From Sorangium cellulosum So0157-2 (GTDB lineage: Bacteria; Myxococcota_A; Polyangia; Polyangiales; Polyangiaceae): 64,000 nucleotides of DNA. Position 1 is the stretch's first letter. Every line of letters begins with the position of its first letter. The stretch spans positions 13,806,501 to 13,870,500 of the forward strand of contig NC_021658.1 in NCBI RefSeq assembly GCF_000418325.1. Direction: 5' to 3'. This document shows, one piece after another, positions 23,889 through 32,143 of the stretch. The translations under genes were made by a program, and so were the position numbers. Under the pieces are notes generated by a model that saw only the letters and a list, made by a program, of their open reading frames with translations, ran no database searches and was not told the origin of the DNA.

Positions 23889-26633
23889 TCACCCGCGCGG
23901 GGCGGCCTCGGCGACGAGGGCGAGCAGCTGCGCCGTGGCGACCGGCTTGGTCAGGTGCGCGTCGAAGCCGGCCTCGCGCGAGCGGCGGCGGTCCTGATCC
24001 TGCCCGTAGCCGGAGACGGCGGCGATGTAGGAGCCCCGGAGCTCGGGATCGGCGCGCAGGCGCCGGACGACCTCGTAGCCGTCCATCCCGGGCAGGCCGA
24101 TGTCGAGCAGGACGAGCTCGGGCTTCGACGCGCGCGCGGCCTCGAGCGCCGCCGGGCCGTCGTGCGCCATCGCGACGGTGTGGCCGTGGAGCTGGAGGAT
24201 GCGCCGCAGGCCCTCGGCGGCGTCGACGTTGTCGTCGACGAGCAGCACGCGGAGGGCGCCCGCCCCGGAGCGCGGGATCTCGGTCGAAGGCGCCGCGGCG
24301 CCGTCCGCCGACGCGCCCGCGAGCGGGAGCCAGACGCTGATGGCGGTGCCCTCGCCGGGGCCGGCGCTCACGGCCTCGACGCGCCCGCCGTGCAGCTCGG
24401 CCAGCCGCTTCACGAGCGTGAGCCCGACCCCGAGGCCCCCCTGCGAGCGATCCAGCGTGCGCCGCGCCTGCATGAACGGCTCGAAGACGCGCGGCAAGAG
24501 CTCGGCGGAGATGCCGACGCCGGTGTCCGCGACACGGATCCACGCGTCGCCGCCGCTCGCCGCGCAGGAGAGCGACACGCGGCCGCCCGGGTTCGTGTAC
24601 TTGATGGCGTTGGTGAGCAGGTTCACGACGATCTGCTCGATCCGCACCCGGTCGCCGTGCACGAGCACGCCCGGCTCGACCGACAGGACGAGCTCGTGCC
24701 GGCGCTGCGCGAGGAGCGTGCGCACGGACTCGACCGCGGTCTCGACCACGGCGCCGACGTCGAACCGCTCCCGCTTCAGCTCGATCTTGCCGCGCGTGAT
24801 CCGGGAGACGTCGAGCAGGTCGTCGACGAGCCGCACGATCGTCTTCACCTGCCGCTCGAGGGTCGCGAGGATCTGGCTGTCGTCGCGGTCGCCGCGGTCG
24901 CCGCGGTCGCCGCGGTCGCCCGTGCTCATGCGCAGGAGCTCGAGGCCGGTGGTGATGGGCGCGAGCGGGTTGCGGAGCTCGTGCGAGAGCATCGCGATGA
25001 ACTCGTCCTTGCGCCGGTCCGCCTCGTGGGCCTCCCGGTACAGCCGGGCGTTCTCGAGGGCGACGCGCCGCTCCCGCTCGATGATGGCGGCGCGCTCCTC
25101 GTGCAGGCGGGCGCGCTCGAGGGCCTGCGCGCACTGGCGCGACAGCGCGAGCAGGAACTCCTGCTCCTCGTGATCGAACGGGCGGGGCTCCGCGAAGCTC
25201 AGCCCGAGCGCGCCGATCGGCCGCTCCTGGACGAGGAGCGGGAGACAGCAGAGCGAGGCGGTCGTGGAGGTCAGCGCGGTGGCCGCAAAGTCCGGGTACC
25301 GGGCGGCGCACTCCTTGCGCGTGCGCAGCCAGACGGGCGCGCCGGTCCGCAGGGGGTCGACGAGGGGGAGGCCGTCGGAGGCGGCCATCCTCCGGAAGCG
25401 CTCGACGGTCTCGGGCCCGTAGCCGACCGCCTTGAGGCACTCGATCGCGTCGCCCGCCGTCACCACGATCGACCCGGCGTACGCGCCCGCGGCGGCGGCG
25501 CCCTGGTCGACGGCGACCTCCGCGACCGCCTCGCAGGTGAGCGCGTCGGCGAGCGCCGCGGTGATGCGCTGGAGGCCGGCCATGCGCTGCGCGGCGCGCT
25601 CGGCGGCCCGGCGCGCCTCCTGCTCGGCCAGGAAGCGCCGCCGCGCCTCGGCCTCGGCGTCGCGGGCCATGTCGTAGAGGCGCATGCGCTGCAGGGCCAC
25701 CTGGATGCACTGCGCGAGCTCCTCGGCGAAGGCGAGATCGGCCGCGGTGTAGGTGCGGCCCGACTCGGCGGAGGCGAGCGTGAGCGCCGCGAGGACGCAC
25801 TCCTCGCCGCGGATCGGCACGATCACCGCCGAGCGGCAGCCGAGCGCGCACAGCGCGGCGAAGTGCTCGGCGTCGCGCGCCACGCCGGCGAACACGCTGT
25901 CGGGGATCTCGGACAGGAGCCGGCCTGGGCCGCCGTGGAGCACCTCGTGCAGCGGCGTCTCGGCCTCCGGCGGGATCCGGCTGCGCTGGGCCAGCCTGGA
26001 CACGACCTCTGCCTTGGCCGGGTCCGCGTGCGCGATGACCCGGGCGCGCAGGGCGCCGTCCGGCTCGATCGTGTGGACGGAGCACCAGTCCGCCACGGAG
26101 GTCACCGCGAGCTCCGCGACGCGCCGGTAGCTCGTGTCGCGGTCGAGCACCGGATCGAGCAGGGCGGTCACGTCGGCCAGGAAGCGGCGCGCCTCCTCGG
26201 CGCGCTTCTGCTCGCTGATGTCCGCGACGAGCGTGAAAAAACCGTGCACCTCGCCGCTCGCGCCGAAATGAGGGATGTACTGGATGCGGACGTGGCGCCT
26301 GCCGCTCCTGCGGTACACGAGCCGCGACTCGAAGTCTTGCGGCTGCCCGCCGAGCACCGCGTCGATGCGCGGCTTCACGGCGGCGTAGGCGGAGTCGCCG
26401 ATCACCTCGCGCACGTGCCGGCCGGCGAGGGAGCTGCGATCCTCGCCGAACCAGCGCTCGTAGGCCCGGTTGACGATGCGATAGCGCTCCTCGTCATCGA
26501 TATAGGAGATGAGCGCCGGCAGGGCGTCGAGCAAGAGCTGGATCTGCTCGGCTTCCAGCGTCGCGCTCGGCTCGCCGCCTTCGGTCATGCTGCCGCCGGC
26601 GTGAGCCGTGGTGGGGGCGTCCGGCCTTTGCAT
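23889..26633 (-). CDS. Hybrid sensor histidine kinase (PAS-GAF-GAF-HK-receiver)
   Basis: This protein of up to 914 residues has no membrane segments and should be a cytoplasmic sensor. Order: PAS (about 25-145, ending TLVADISEQKRAEEA), a GAF domain (about 150-325), a second GAF (about 350-510), a HisKA segment with phospho-acceptor His in FIAMLSHELRNPLAP (near 548), an ATPase domain with the N box LLTNAIKYTNPGG and DTGVGIS, and a C-terminal receiver with phospho-acceptor Asp in LLDIGLPGMDGYE (near 840). An in-frame 9-bp repeat adds GDRGDRGDRGDR after the kinase dimerisation helix. The start is uncertain: ATG 26633 or ATG 26588, neither with a strong ribosome site. Signal and target are unknown; a link to the adjacent nitrate genes is only positional. 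Confidence 0.85.
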   Translation of the reverse strand: MQRPDAPTTAHAGGSMTEGGEPSATLEAEQIQLLLDALPALISYIDDEERYRIVNRAYERWFGEDRSSLAGRHVREVIGDSAYAAVKPRIDAVLGGQPQDFESRLVYRRSGRRHVRIQYIPHFGASGEVHGFFTLVADISEQKRAEEARRFLADVTALLDPVLDRDTSYRRVAELAVTSVADWCSVHTIEPDGALRARVIAHADPAKAEVVSRLAQRSRIPPEAETPLHEVLHGGPGRLLSEIPDSVFAGVARDAEHFAALCALGCRSAVIVPIRGEECVLAALTLASAESGRTYTAADLAFAEELAQCIQVALQRMRLYDMARDAEAEARRRFLAEQEARRAAERAAQRMAGLQRITAALADALTCEAVAEVAVDQGAAAAGAYAGSIVVTAGDAIECLKAVGYGPETVERFRRMAASDGLPLVDPLRTGAPVWLRTRKECAARYPDFAATALTSTTASLCCLPLLVQERPIGALGLSFAEPRPFDHEEQEFLLALSRQCAQALERARLHEERAAIIERERRVALENARLYREAHEADRRKDEFIAMLSHELRNPLAPITTGLELLRMSTGDRGDRGDRGDRDDSQILATLERQVKTIVRLVDDLLDVSRITRGKIELKRERFDVGAVVETAVESVRTLLAQRRHELVLSVEPGVLVHGDRVRIEQIVVNLLTNAIKYTNPGGRVSLSCAASGGDAWIRVADTGVGISAELLPRVFEPFMQARRTLDRSQGGLGVGLTLVKRLAELHGGRVEAVSAGPGEGTAISVWLPLAGASADGAAAPSTEIPRSGAGALRVLLVDDNVDAAEGLRRILQLHGHTVAMAHDGPAALEAARASKPELVLLDIGLPGMDGYEVVRRLRADPELRGSYIAAVSGYGQDQDRRRSREAGFDAHLTKPVATAQLLALVAEAAPRG
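24885..24920. repeat. 9-bp tandem repeat, four copies, inside the kinase gene
   Basis: GCGGTCGCC occurs four times in a row. It stays in frame and encodes a charged GDR repeat in the linker between the kinase dimerisation helix and the ATPase domain. Copy number could vary between strains without breaking the frame. Confidence 0.85.
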
Positions 26634-26718
26634 CTGGGCTCATGCATATCCGCAATCCGCGCTGATCGCCACATGTCGGTCCTCTGCGCTCGGTCCGAGC
26701 GTGCTATGGTCGCCGCCG

Positions 26719-27648
26719 ATGCGGATCCTCGTTGTCGGCGCGGGCGCGGTGGGCGGTTATTTCGGGGCCAGGCTCGCCCTCGCGGGGCAAGACGTCACCT
26801 TCGTCGCGCGGGGCGCGCACGCCGAGGCGATGCGGTCGCGCGGGCTCATCCTCCGCACGCCGACCGGCGAGGTGCGCACGCCGCCGCTCCGCGTGGCCCC
26901 GCTCGACGGGGTGCGCGGGTCGTTCGATCTCGCGCTCGTCGCCGTGAAGTGGCCGTCGCTCGGCGACGTGAGCGCGAAGCTCCCCGGGCTGCTCGCGGCG
27001 GACGGCCTCGCGCTGCCCCTGCTGAACGGGCTGGAGTCGGAGGACGCGGTCGCGCGCGAGGTCGGCGCCTCGCGGGTGCTCGCCTCCATCGCGTACATGT
27101 CCGCGGGCCTCAGCGGCCCTGGGGAGATCGAGACGCTCGCGCCGACGCGCGCCGGCCTCGCGCCGTACCGGCCGGGGCAGGAGGCGCGGGTCGAGGCGAC
27201 CGCCGCGCTGCTCGAGCGCGCCGGCATCCCTGTGCGCCGGGGCTCGGACTACCGGGCGATGCTCTGGGAGAAGATGGTCTGGAACGCCCCCTTCAACGCG
27301 ATCTGCGCGCTGACCGGCCAGCGCGCCGGGGTGGTCGTGGAGCGCATGGAGGACCTCCTCCGGGCGGCGATGCGCGAGGTGATCGCGGTCGCGCGGGCGG
27401 AGGGGGCGGACGTCTCCGAGGCGACGGCGGACGCGATGATCGCGCTCACGCGCGCGGAGTTCCCGCTCACCGAGCCGTCGATGCTGCAGGACGTGCGCGC
27501 CGGCCGCGCGACCGAGGTCGACATCCTCCAGGGCGCCGTGGTCGATCGCGGGCGCCGGGCGGGGATCGACACCCCGGTGCTGCGCACGCTCGCGACGCTC
27601 GTTCGCGGCCTGTCGCTCCGGGCGAGCGCGCCGCCTGCCGCCGGATAG
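26719..27648 (+). CDS. panE: 2-dehydropantoate 2-reductase (PanE/ApbA family)
   Basis: The 309-residue protein begins MRILVVGAGAVGGYFGARLA, the NADP-binding glycine motif of ketopantoate reductases. It contains ALVAVKWPSL-type and PLLNGLESED segments and the C-terminal catalytic region LWEKMVWNAPFNAICALTG with the family Lys, then DILQGAVVDRGRRAGIDTPV. It reduces ketopantoate to pantoate in pantothenate synthesis, although many genomes have extra paralogues of unknown substrate. The ATG at 26719 is chosen because the glycine motif begins at once. The gene is divergent from the histidine kinase gene. Confidence 0.85.
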   Translation: MRILVVGAGAVGGYFGARLALAGQDVTFVARGAHAEAMRSRGLILRTPTGEVRTPPLRVAPLDGVRGSFDLALVAVKWPSLGDVSAKLPGLLAADGLALPLLNGLESEDAVAREVGASRVLASIAYMSAGLSGPGEIETLAPTRAGLAPYRPGQEARVEATAALLERAGIPVRRGSDYRAMLWEKMVWNAPFNAICALTGQRAGVVVERMEDLLRAAMREVIAVARAEGADVSEATADAMIALTRAEFPLTEPSMLQDVRAGRATEVDILQGAVVDRGRRAGIDTPVLRTLATLVRGLSLRASAPPAAG

Positions 27649-27670
27649 GCCCCGGGCTCGCGGCGGGGCC
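27648..27670. terminator. Hairpin between convergent panE and the unknown exported gene
   Basis: GGCCCCG (27648-27654, overlapping the panE stop) pairs perfectly with CGGGGCC (27664-27670) across 9 nt. It is placed between convergent genes. There is no T run. Confidence 0.4.
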
Positions 27671-27699
27671 GGGGCGGGCTCACGACGTCCCATGTCGGC

Positions 27700-28167
27700 T
27701 CAGAACACCGTCCTGGCAGCGAGCCCCTTGCCCATGGGAATGATCTGCACGCTCCCGACCTCGGTCACCGTGCGCTTCGCCGGGAAGATGAAGCCGCTCA
27801 GGATCTGCAGCGCGCCGATGGCCTGACCGAGCCCGTCGGCGACGAGCAGCACCTTGTTGGTCGCCTCGGCGTTGCACGCCCTGTCGCCGCCGCACTTGCC
27901 GCGGGCCCCGAGATCGATCCAGGGCCCCGCGATGGGCACCCAGAGCGCGCGGTCCGCGGGCTTGTCGCTGAACGTCGCCACGACGGTCGAGATCCCGTAG
28001 GTGGTGCCGAGCACGGCGACGCCGCTCCAGATGAGCCCGCGGTTCGGCACGGAATCGGTGATGGTGACCGTGTCGCGCGTCCTTTCCTGAGCGTGCGCGG
28101 CTTCGGTGAAACCCGTTGTCGCGACCGCCATGGCGGCGGCCGAGGTGAGAAGAGCGAGCTTGTTCAT
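27700..28167 (-). CDS. Exported protein of unknown function
   Basis: This 155-residue protein starts with a clear signal peptide (MNKLALLTSAAAMAVATTG, cleavage likely after AAHA). The rest contains two moderately hydrophobic stretches (LIWSGVAVLGTTYGISTVV and VADGLGQAIGALQILSGFIF) that could span a membrane or form a beta or helical hairpin. A single CGGDRAC pair of Cys could form a disulphide. AGGAGG lies 5 nt before the ATG at 28167, so the start is firm. I do not recognise the family. It is a single gene with no obvious partner. Confidence 0.75.
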   Translation of the reverse strand: MNKLALLTSAAAMAVATTGFTEAAHAQERTRDTVTITDSVPNRGLIWSGVAVLGTTYGISTVVATFSDKPADRALWVPIAGPWIDLGARGKCGGDRACNAEATNKVLLVADGLGQAIGALQILSGFIFPAKRTVTEVGSVQIIPMGKGLAARTVF

Positions 28168-28568
28168 GCGGTCCTCCTGGCCGCAGGGCGCATGAGCAAA
28201 CGGGGTGCCGGCGCGGCGCGCGTCGGCGCGCGGCGAGCGTCGATGCGCGGCCGGCGCGCCACGCCGGTCGTCTCGTGTGGCGATCTGCCCCGCGTGAGAC
28301 GGCGCGCCTCGTGGTGCTCGCGCCGAGAGGCGCAATCTACGCGGGAAACCGCGTCGCGCGCTCGCGTTCTCCCTCTTCGGCCGCGGGCCTGACGCCCGCG
28401 GGTCCGTCACAGGCCGAACGGCCCGAGCGCTCCAACAACGCTGGAGCTCCCGAACGGACGGGCTCGCGAGAGCGCCGATCTGCGCGGAGAACATGGACGC
28501 GGAAGGAGAGGAGGAGGAAGCGTCGCGGGCGTTACTTCCCGTCTTCCCCTCCTGTCCGAGCGCGGCGC
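28168..28568. other. Gap without a supported gene
   Basis: About 400 bp upstream of the exported protein and downstream of the Cys-rich lipoprotein gene. It should hold the promoter of the exported-protein gene. A perfect 8-bp inverted repeat (CCGCGGGC, 28381-28388, with GCCCGCGG, 28394-28401) is present without a T run. No convincing coding frame was seen. Confidence 0.5.
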
Positions 28569-30329
28569 TCAACCTGGATGGTGCAGAGAGGGTGACGCGA
28601 CGAGAGGAGGGGAGTTCGAGGAGCTGGAGAAAGCGTGTGGACCGGAGGGCCTCGTCCGCGATGTCCGCGGCGCTCGATGGGGAGGAGAGGCCCGGGTCCG
28701 GGGGGACTTGCCGATCAGGCGCCGCCAGCGCCGCCGGCACCGCCCGCGCCGCCAGCAGCGCCGGTGCCGCCCGTGCCGCCAGCAGCGCCGGTGCCGCCCG
28801 TGCCGCCAGCAGCGCCGGTGCCGCCCGTGCCGCCAGCAGCGCCGGTGCCGCCCGTGCCGCCAGCAGCGCCGGTGCCGCCCGTGCCGCCAGCAGCGCCGGT
28901 GCCGCCCGTGCCGCCAGCAGCGCCGGTGCCGCCCGTGCCGCCAGCAGCGCCGGTGCCGCCCGTGCCGCCAGCAGCGCCGGTGCCGCCCGTGCCGCCAGCA
29001 GCGCCGGTGCCGCCCGCGCCGCCCGCAGCGCCGATCGCCTCGCCGCCCGCCGCGCCGACGGCGGAAGCCGCTGATGCCGGTGCTGATTCCGCCGGTCCCC
29101 GTGCCGCCGGTGCCGCCTGTGCCGCCGGTGCCGCCGGTGCCGCCGTCGCCGCCTGTGCCGCCGTCAGCGCCGGTGCCGCCCTCGCCGCCCGTGCCGCCGG
29201 CAGCGCCGGTGCCGCCCTCGCCGCCGGTGCCGCTCGTCGCGCCCGTGCCGCCCTCGCCGCCGCCGCCCGTGCCGGCGGCAGCACCGCCGCCGCCGTCGCC
29301 GCCGGCGCCACCACCGCCGCCGCCGCCGCCGCCCGTGCCGGCGTCGTCCAGCGGGAAGGCCGGATCGAGGCAGAAGAGGCCGTCCGGCGTCTCGCTGCAG
29401 ACGGTCTTATCCGCGCACTCCTCCCCGACCTCCTCGCACTCGGCCGGCCCGAAGAGGCAGAAGCCCGCGACGTTCGTGGCCGTGCCCAGGTTCTCGCAGG
29501 AGAAGAGCGGCAGGAAGCAGTCGCTGTGGGCCTTGCACGCATTGACGCAGAGCCCGATGTCGCCCGGACCGGCGTCCCGCTCGAGCGGGTAAGCGCAGAG
29601 GCCCTTCTGCGGACCTCCGCAGTCGAGGGCGGGATCGCCATTGAGCCCGCAGAGCTCGGCGCACATGGCGACTTCTTCGGTGATGCCGACGCACCAGCCG
29701 GCGCAGGGATCGTTGCCGTCCTCGTCCAGCTCGCACTGGGTGCCGTTGGGCAGCCCCTCGTTCGGCTCGTCGACGCAGACGTTCGACCGGGGGTCGCACA
29801 CGCGGTCGGTGCACTGGACGTCCGCGCCGCAGCCCGGCAAGCAGACCGTCGCCCCCTGGAATACCTCACAGCGCAGCTCCTCGCGCCCCTGGCACTTGTC
29901 CGGATCGACGCTCGCGTCGCCCTCCGTGAACGGGGGATCCCCCGGAATGCAGCCGAGCAGGCAGAGGTCGCCGATGCACGCGCTGCCTTCCCCCTCGCAA
30001 TCGTCGTCTCCGCCGCACTCCTTCGTGCAGTACCCGCCCGCAGGGCCGCCGCCGAAGAAGTCGCTGGCCGACTCCAGAAAGCAGATGCCGTCCTGCCCGC
30101 AGTCGGCGTCCGCTTCGCACGCGGTGCCGAGGAACTTCGCGAGCTCCGGGCCGCCGGTGCCGGTGCTCACGGCGACGGGGCCCGTGGTCGACGAGGACGA
30201 GGTCGAGGCCGAGCCCGAGGCCCCGGTCCCGCCAGCGCCATCGTCCGGATCGTCAGAGCCGCAACCGATGAATCCTGCCGAGGTGGCGACCGCGGTGAGC
30301 AAAACCGCCGAAATGCGTTGGAATTTCAT
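28569..30329 (-). CDS. Cys-rich lipoprotein with Gly/Thr-rich repeat tail, probably frameshifted
   Basis: The protein starts with a lipoprotein signal, SAGFIGC with Cys23, then a Ser/Thr/Gly linker. A Cys-rich region (about residues 65-330) has repeated CxxDxDCG-like and CVxxC patterns, as in myxobacterial surface proteins with EGF-like or TIL-like disulphide knots. From about residue 340 a Gly-rich tract reads GGTGG repeatedly. Near position 29060 this frame changes to an Arg/His/Cys/Trp repeat and runs to a stop at 28569 (586 residues). A one-base shift there would continue the Gly-rich tract (AGGTGGTGA units) to a stop at 28715. The second end looks more natural. GGAG precedes the ATG at 30329. 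Function unknown; probably a cell-surface protein. Confidence 0.65.
   Translation of the reverse strand: MKFQRISAVLLTAVATSAGFIGCGSDDPDDGAGGTGASGSASTSSSSTTGPVAVSTGTGGPELAKFLGTACEADADCGQDGICFLESASDFFGGGPAGGYCTKECGGDDDCEGEGSACIGDLCLLGCIPGDPPFTEGDASVDPDKCQGREELRCEVFQGATVCLPGCGADVQCTDRVCDPRSNVCVDEPNEGLPNGTQCELDEDGNDPCAGWCVGITEEVAMCAELCGLNGDPALDCGGPQKGLCAYPLERDAGPGDIGLCVNACKAHSDCFLPLFSCENLGTATNVAGFCLFGPAECEEVGEECADKTVCSETPDGLFCLDPAFPLDDAGTGGGGGGGGGAGGDGGGGAAAGTGGGGEGGTGATSGTGGEGGTGAAGGTGGEGGTGADGGTGGDGGTGGTGGTGGTGGTGTGGISTGISGFRRRRGGRRGDRRCGRRGRHRRCWRHGRHRRCWRHGRHRRCWRHGRHRRCWRHGRHRRCWRHGRHRRCWRHGRHRRCWRHGRHRRCWRHGRHRRCWRHGRHRRCWRRGRCRRRWRRLIGKSPRTRASPPHRAPRTSRTRPSGPHAFSSSSNSPPLVASPSLHHPG
28748..29017. 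repeat. 27-bp tandem repeat, ten near-identical copies
   Basis: The unit (9 codons) reads TGGTGAAGG in the minus-strand Gly-rich frame. Ten units follow without spacers, and only the last differs slightly. All six frames stay open through it, which explains the many antisense open frames. The unit length is a multiple of three, so copy number can change without loss of frame. Confidence 0.92.
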
Positions 30330-30544
30330 GCCTGTCTCCGGAGCCAAGAGGCGGTGCCCAGGTCGGGCGCCTGCATGTGGTTTCCGGACAGTAACGGAAT
30401 CGGTGAGGCTCCGCCATCCCTGGGAACCGAGAAGCTCGCGAAATGGAGCCTCCGCAAAAGCGGACGACGCTCCGGGGTGCAGCTGCCGGCAGCACCGCAA
30501 TGGGCGCCATTGGCGACCTTCTCAGGGCGCGCCCGACCTGGCGA

Positions 30545-31222
30545 TCAGGCATTCTTGGCGGCTTCTGGCAGATACTGCACTGCCCGTCGTTCGGCGCCGG
30601 TGAGCGGCCAGCGATACCGGCGATCGATGGCGGGCGCCCAGCCGGCGTGCGCCGGCGGCTCGTCGCGGGCGAGCAGGACCCAGATCTCGCGCCGCTCCGC
30701 CGGCTCGCGCGCGGTGAGCGCCGCGCCGAGGGGCAGCCACGCGTCCGGCGCGAGCGTCGCGCGGGAGATCGCCACCTCGAACGACCTCCCTGCCCGCACG
30801 AGGTCCTCGCCGCGCGCGCGCTCGACCCGCGGTGCCTTCTTGAGCTCGCCTTCCTGCACCAGCGTGCCTATCGCCGTCCGCAGGAAGGCGACGCGCTTTT
30901 GCAGCGGCTCGACCAGGGTCACGTCCAGATCCGGCCGCAGCAGCGCGAGCGGCAGCCCGGGCGCGCCGGCCCCGGTGCCGACGTCGACCACGCGCCGCCC
31001 CTCGGGGACGTGCTCCGAGAGGAGCCGCGCGTCGGCGAGCATCAGGTCGGCGAGCTCGTCGGCGCTCCGCGCGGCCGTCAGATCGACCTTCGCGTTCCAC
31101 CCCTGGACGAGCTCGAGCCAGCGCGCGAGCGCCTCGCCGGCGCGGGCCGGCAGGCTCGGCTCGCGGCCGGCGAGCACCGTGGCGATCTTCTCGGTCATTC
31201 GCGCCGCGGCGCTCGCAGTCAT
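30545..31222 (-). CDS. rsmG: 16S rRNA m7G527 methyltransferase RsmG
   Basis: The 225-residue protein matches RsmG/GidB, which methylates N7 of G527 in 16S rRNA using S-adenosylmethionine. Family blocks are LVQGWNAKVDLTAARS, the SAM-binding VVDVGTGAGAPGLPLALLRP, and VTLVEPLQKRVAFLRTA, followed by ISRATLAPDAWL. The ATG at 31222 is preferred because upstream in-frame sequence is not conserved-looking. It is usually found near the replication origin with gidA and parAB, but none of those genes is visible here. Confidence 0.88.
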   Translation of the reverse strand: MTASAAARMTEKIATVLAGREPSLPARAGEALARWLELVQGWNAKVDLTAARSADELADLMLADARLLSEHVPEGRRVVDVGTGAGAPGLPLALLRPDLDVTLVEPLQKRVAFLRTAIGTLVQEGELKKAPRVERARGEDLVRAGRSFEVAISRATLAPDAWLPLGAALTAREPAERREIWVLLARDEPPAHAGWAPAIDRRYRWPLTGAERRAVQYLPEAAKNA

Positions 31223-31283
31223 GGGCGCAGTGGAGCACAAGACCCGGGGTGAGTGCACCCGACGGCGCGGCGCGGCCCGCGGA

Positions 31284-31895
31284 TCACCGCGCGCGGCGCG
31301 GGCGCGCGGGCCGCGCCGGCGCGGGGGCGCGCTCGGCGCCGGCGCCGCCGAGCGGCAGCGCGCGCTGGGCGCCGACGTCGTAGACGAGGCGGCCGGAGCG
31401 GTCGATCCGCGCCGCGGGGTTCAGCGCGTGCGAGGCGCGCGCGCCGGGGCCGAGCAGGTGGACGACCGCGAGGCCGCGCGCGACGAGGGCGTCGGCGATG
31501 AGGCGGCGGTGGCAGCGCCACCAGAGCGTCTCGGCGCACATGACGGCCATGCGCCGTCCGGCCCGGGCTTCCGCCTCCACCTCGGCGAGCGCGCGCTGGA
31601 ACTCGGCCGTCTCCATGTGGTCGGCGTAGGCCCGGAAGCTCGGGTTCTCCCAGGCGACGTGGGGCGAGCCGTCCCGCCCGGTCCGCCGCCCGCCCAGCGT
31701 GTCGCCGCGGAAGACGTAGGTCACCCCGAGCGCCGGCAGCGCCTCGGCCAGCGCGGGGCGGCCGAGGTGCGGCGAGCGGCTGGATCCCGGGAACCTCCGG
31801 ACGTCGACGAGCGTGTCGGCCGGCCCGTCGCCGAGCAGCTCGACGAGCTCCTCCAGGCTGCGGGTGCCGTGGCCGATGGTGAAGACGGTGTCCAC
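31284..31895 (-). CDS. DUF488 family protein
   Basis: This protein of about 203 residues matches DUF488: VFTIGHGTRSLEELVELL at the start, VDVRRFPGSSRSPHLG, then RMAVMCAETLWWRCHRRLIADAL with the conserved Cys and WRCHR signature. The biochemical role of the family is not established. The proposed start is the GTG at 31895, just before the conserved TIGHGTRS motif; there is no strong ribosome site, and the frame is open far upstream, so the start is uncertain. It lies 61 bp upstream of rsmG on the same strand and may share its transcript. Confidence 0.75.
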   Translation of the reverse strand: MDTVFTIGHGTRSLEELVELLGDGPADTLVDVRRFPGSSRSPHLGRPALAEALPALGVTYVFRGDTLGGRRTGRDGSPHVAWENPSFRAYADHMETAEFQRALAEVEAEARAGRRMAVMCAETLWWRCHRRLIADALVARGLAVVHLLGPGARASHALNPAARIDRSGRLVYDVGAQRALPLGGAGAERAPAPARPARPRRAR

Positions 31896-32015
31896 GGAGA
31901 GAGCTTTGCGTCCCGGCGGCGCGCGGGCAACGTGCGGCGGAGGCGCGGGGCGGGCTCTGCCGCGCCGGCGCGGGCCTCGCTTCGCGGGATCTGCCTCGCG
32001 AGCGAAGAGAAATGA

Positions 32016-32098
32016 GCGCAAAGTCGCAAAGGCGCAAAGGCGCAAAGGCGCAAAGCTACAAATCTTTTTTGCGTCTTTGCGCCTTTGCGCCTTTGCGT
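32016..32098. terminator. Large inverted repeat of GCGCAAAG units
   Basis: About four to five copies of the 8-9 nt unit GGCGCAAAG (32016-32055) face the inverse CTTTGCGCC repeated three times (32069-32098), separated by a short A/T-rich loop containing TCTTTTTT. The arms can form a long, strong hairpin. It follows the stop codon of the 1846-residue protein gene on the minus strand and could terminate that operon, with an A/T run inside the loop region. Units of this type look like dispersed intergenic repeats. Confidence 0.6.
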
Positions 32099-32143
32099 TG
32101 AACTCTCTCTCCGGATCCCTGGCCGGACCTCTGGCGGGCGGAG

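Noticed and set aside
23955..27743. Plus-strand open frame of about 1260 codons antisense to the histidine kinase
   Set aside because: The minus strand carries clear PAS, GAF, kinase and receiver motifs; the antisense product is low complexity.
28748..29017. CRISPR array
   Set aside because: 27-bp units are contiguous, without spacers, and lie in the tail of a lipoprotein gene.
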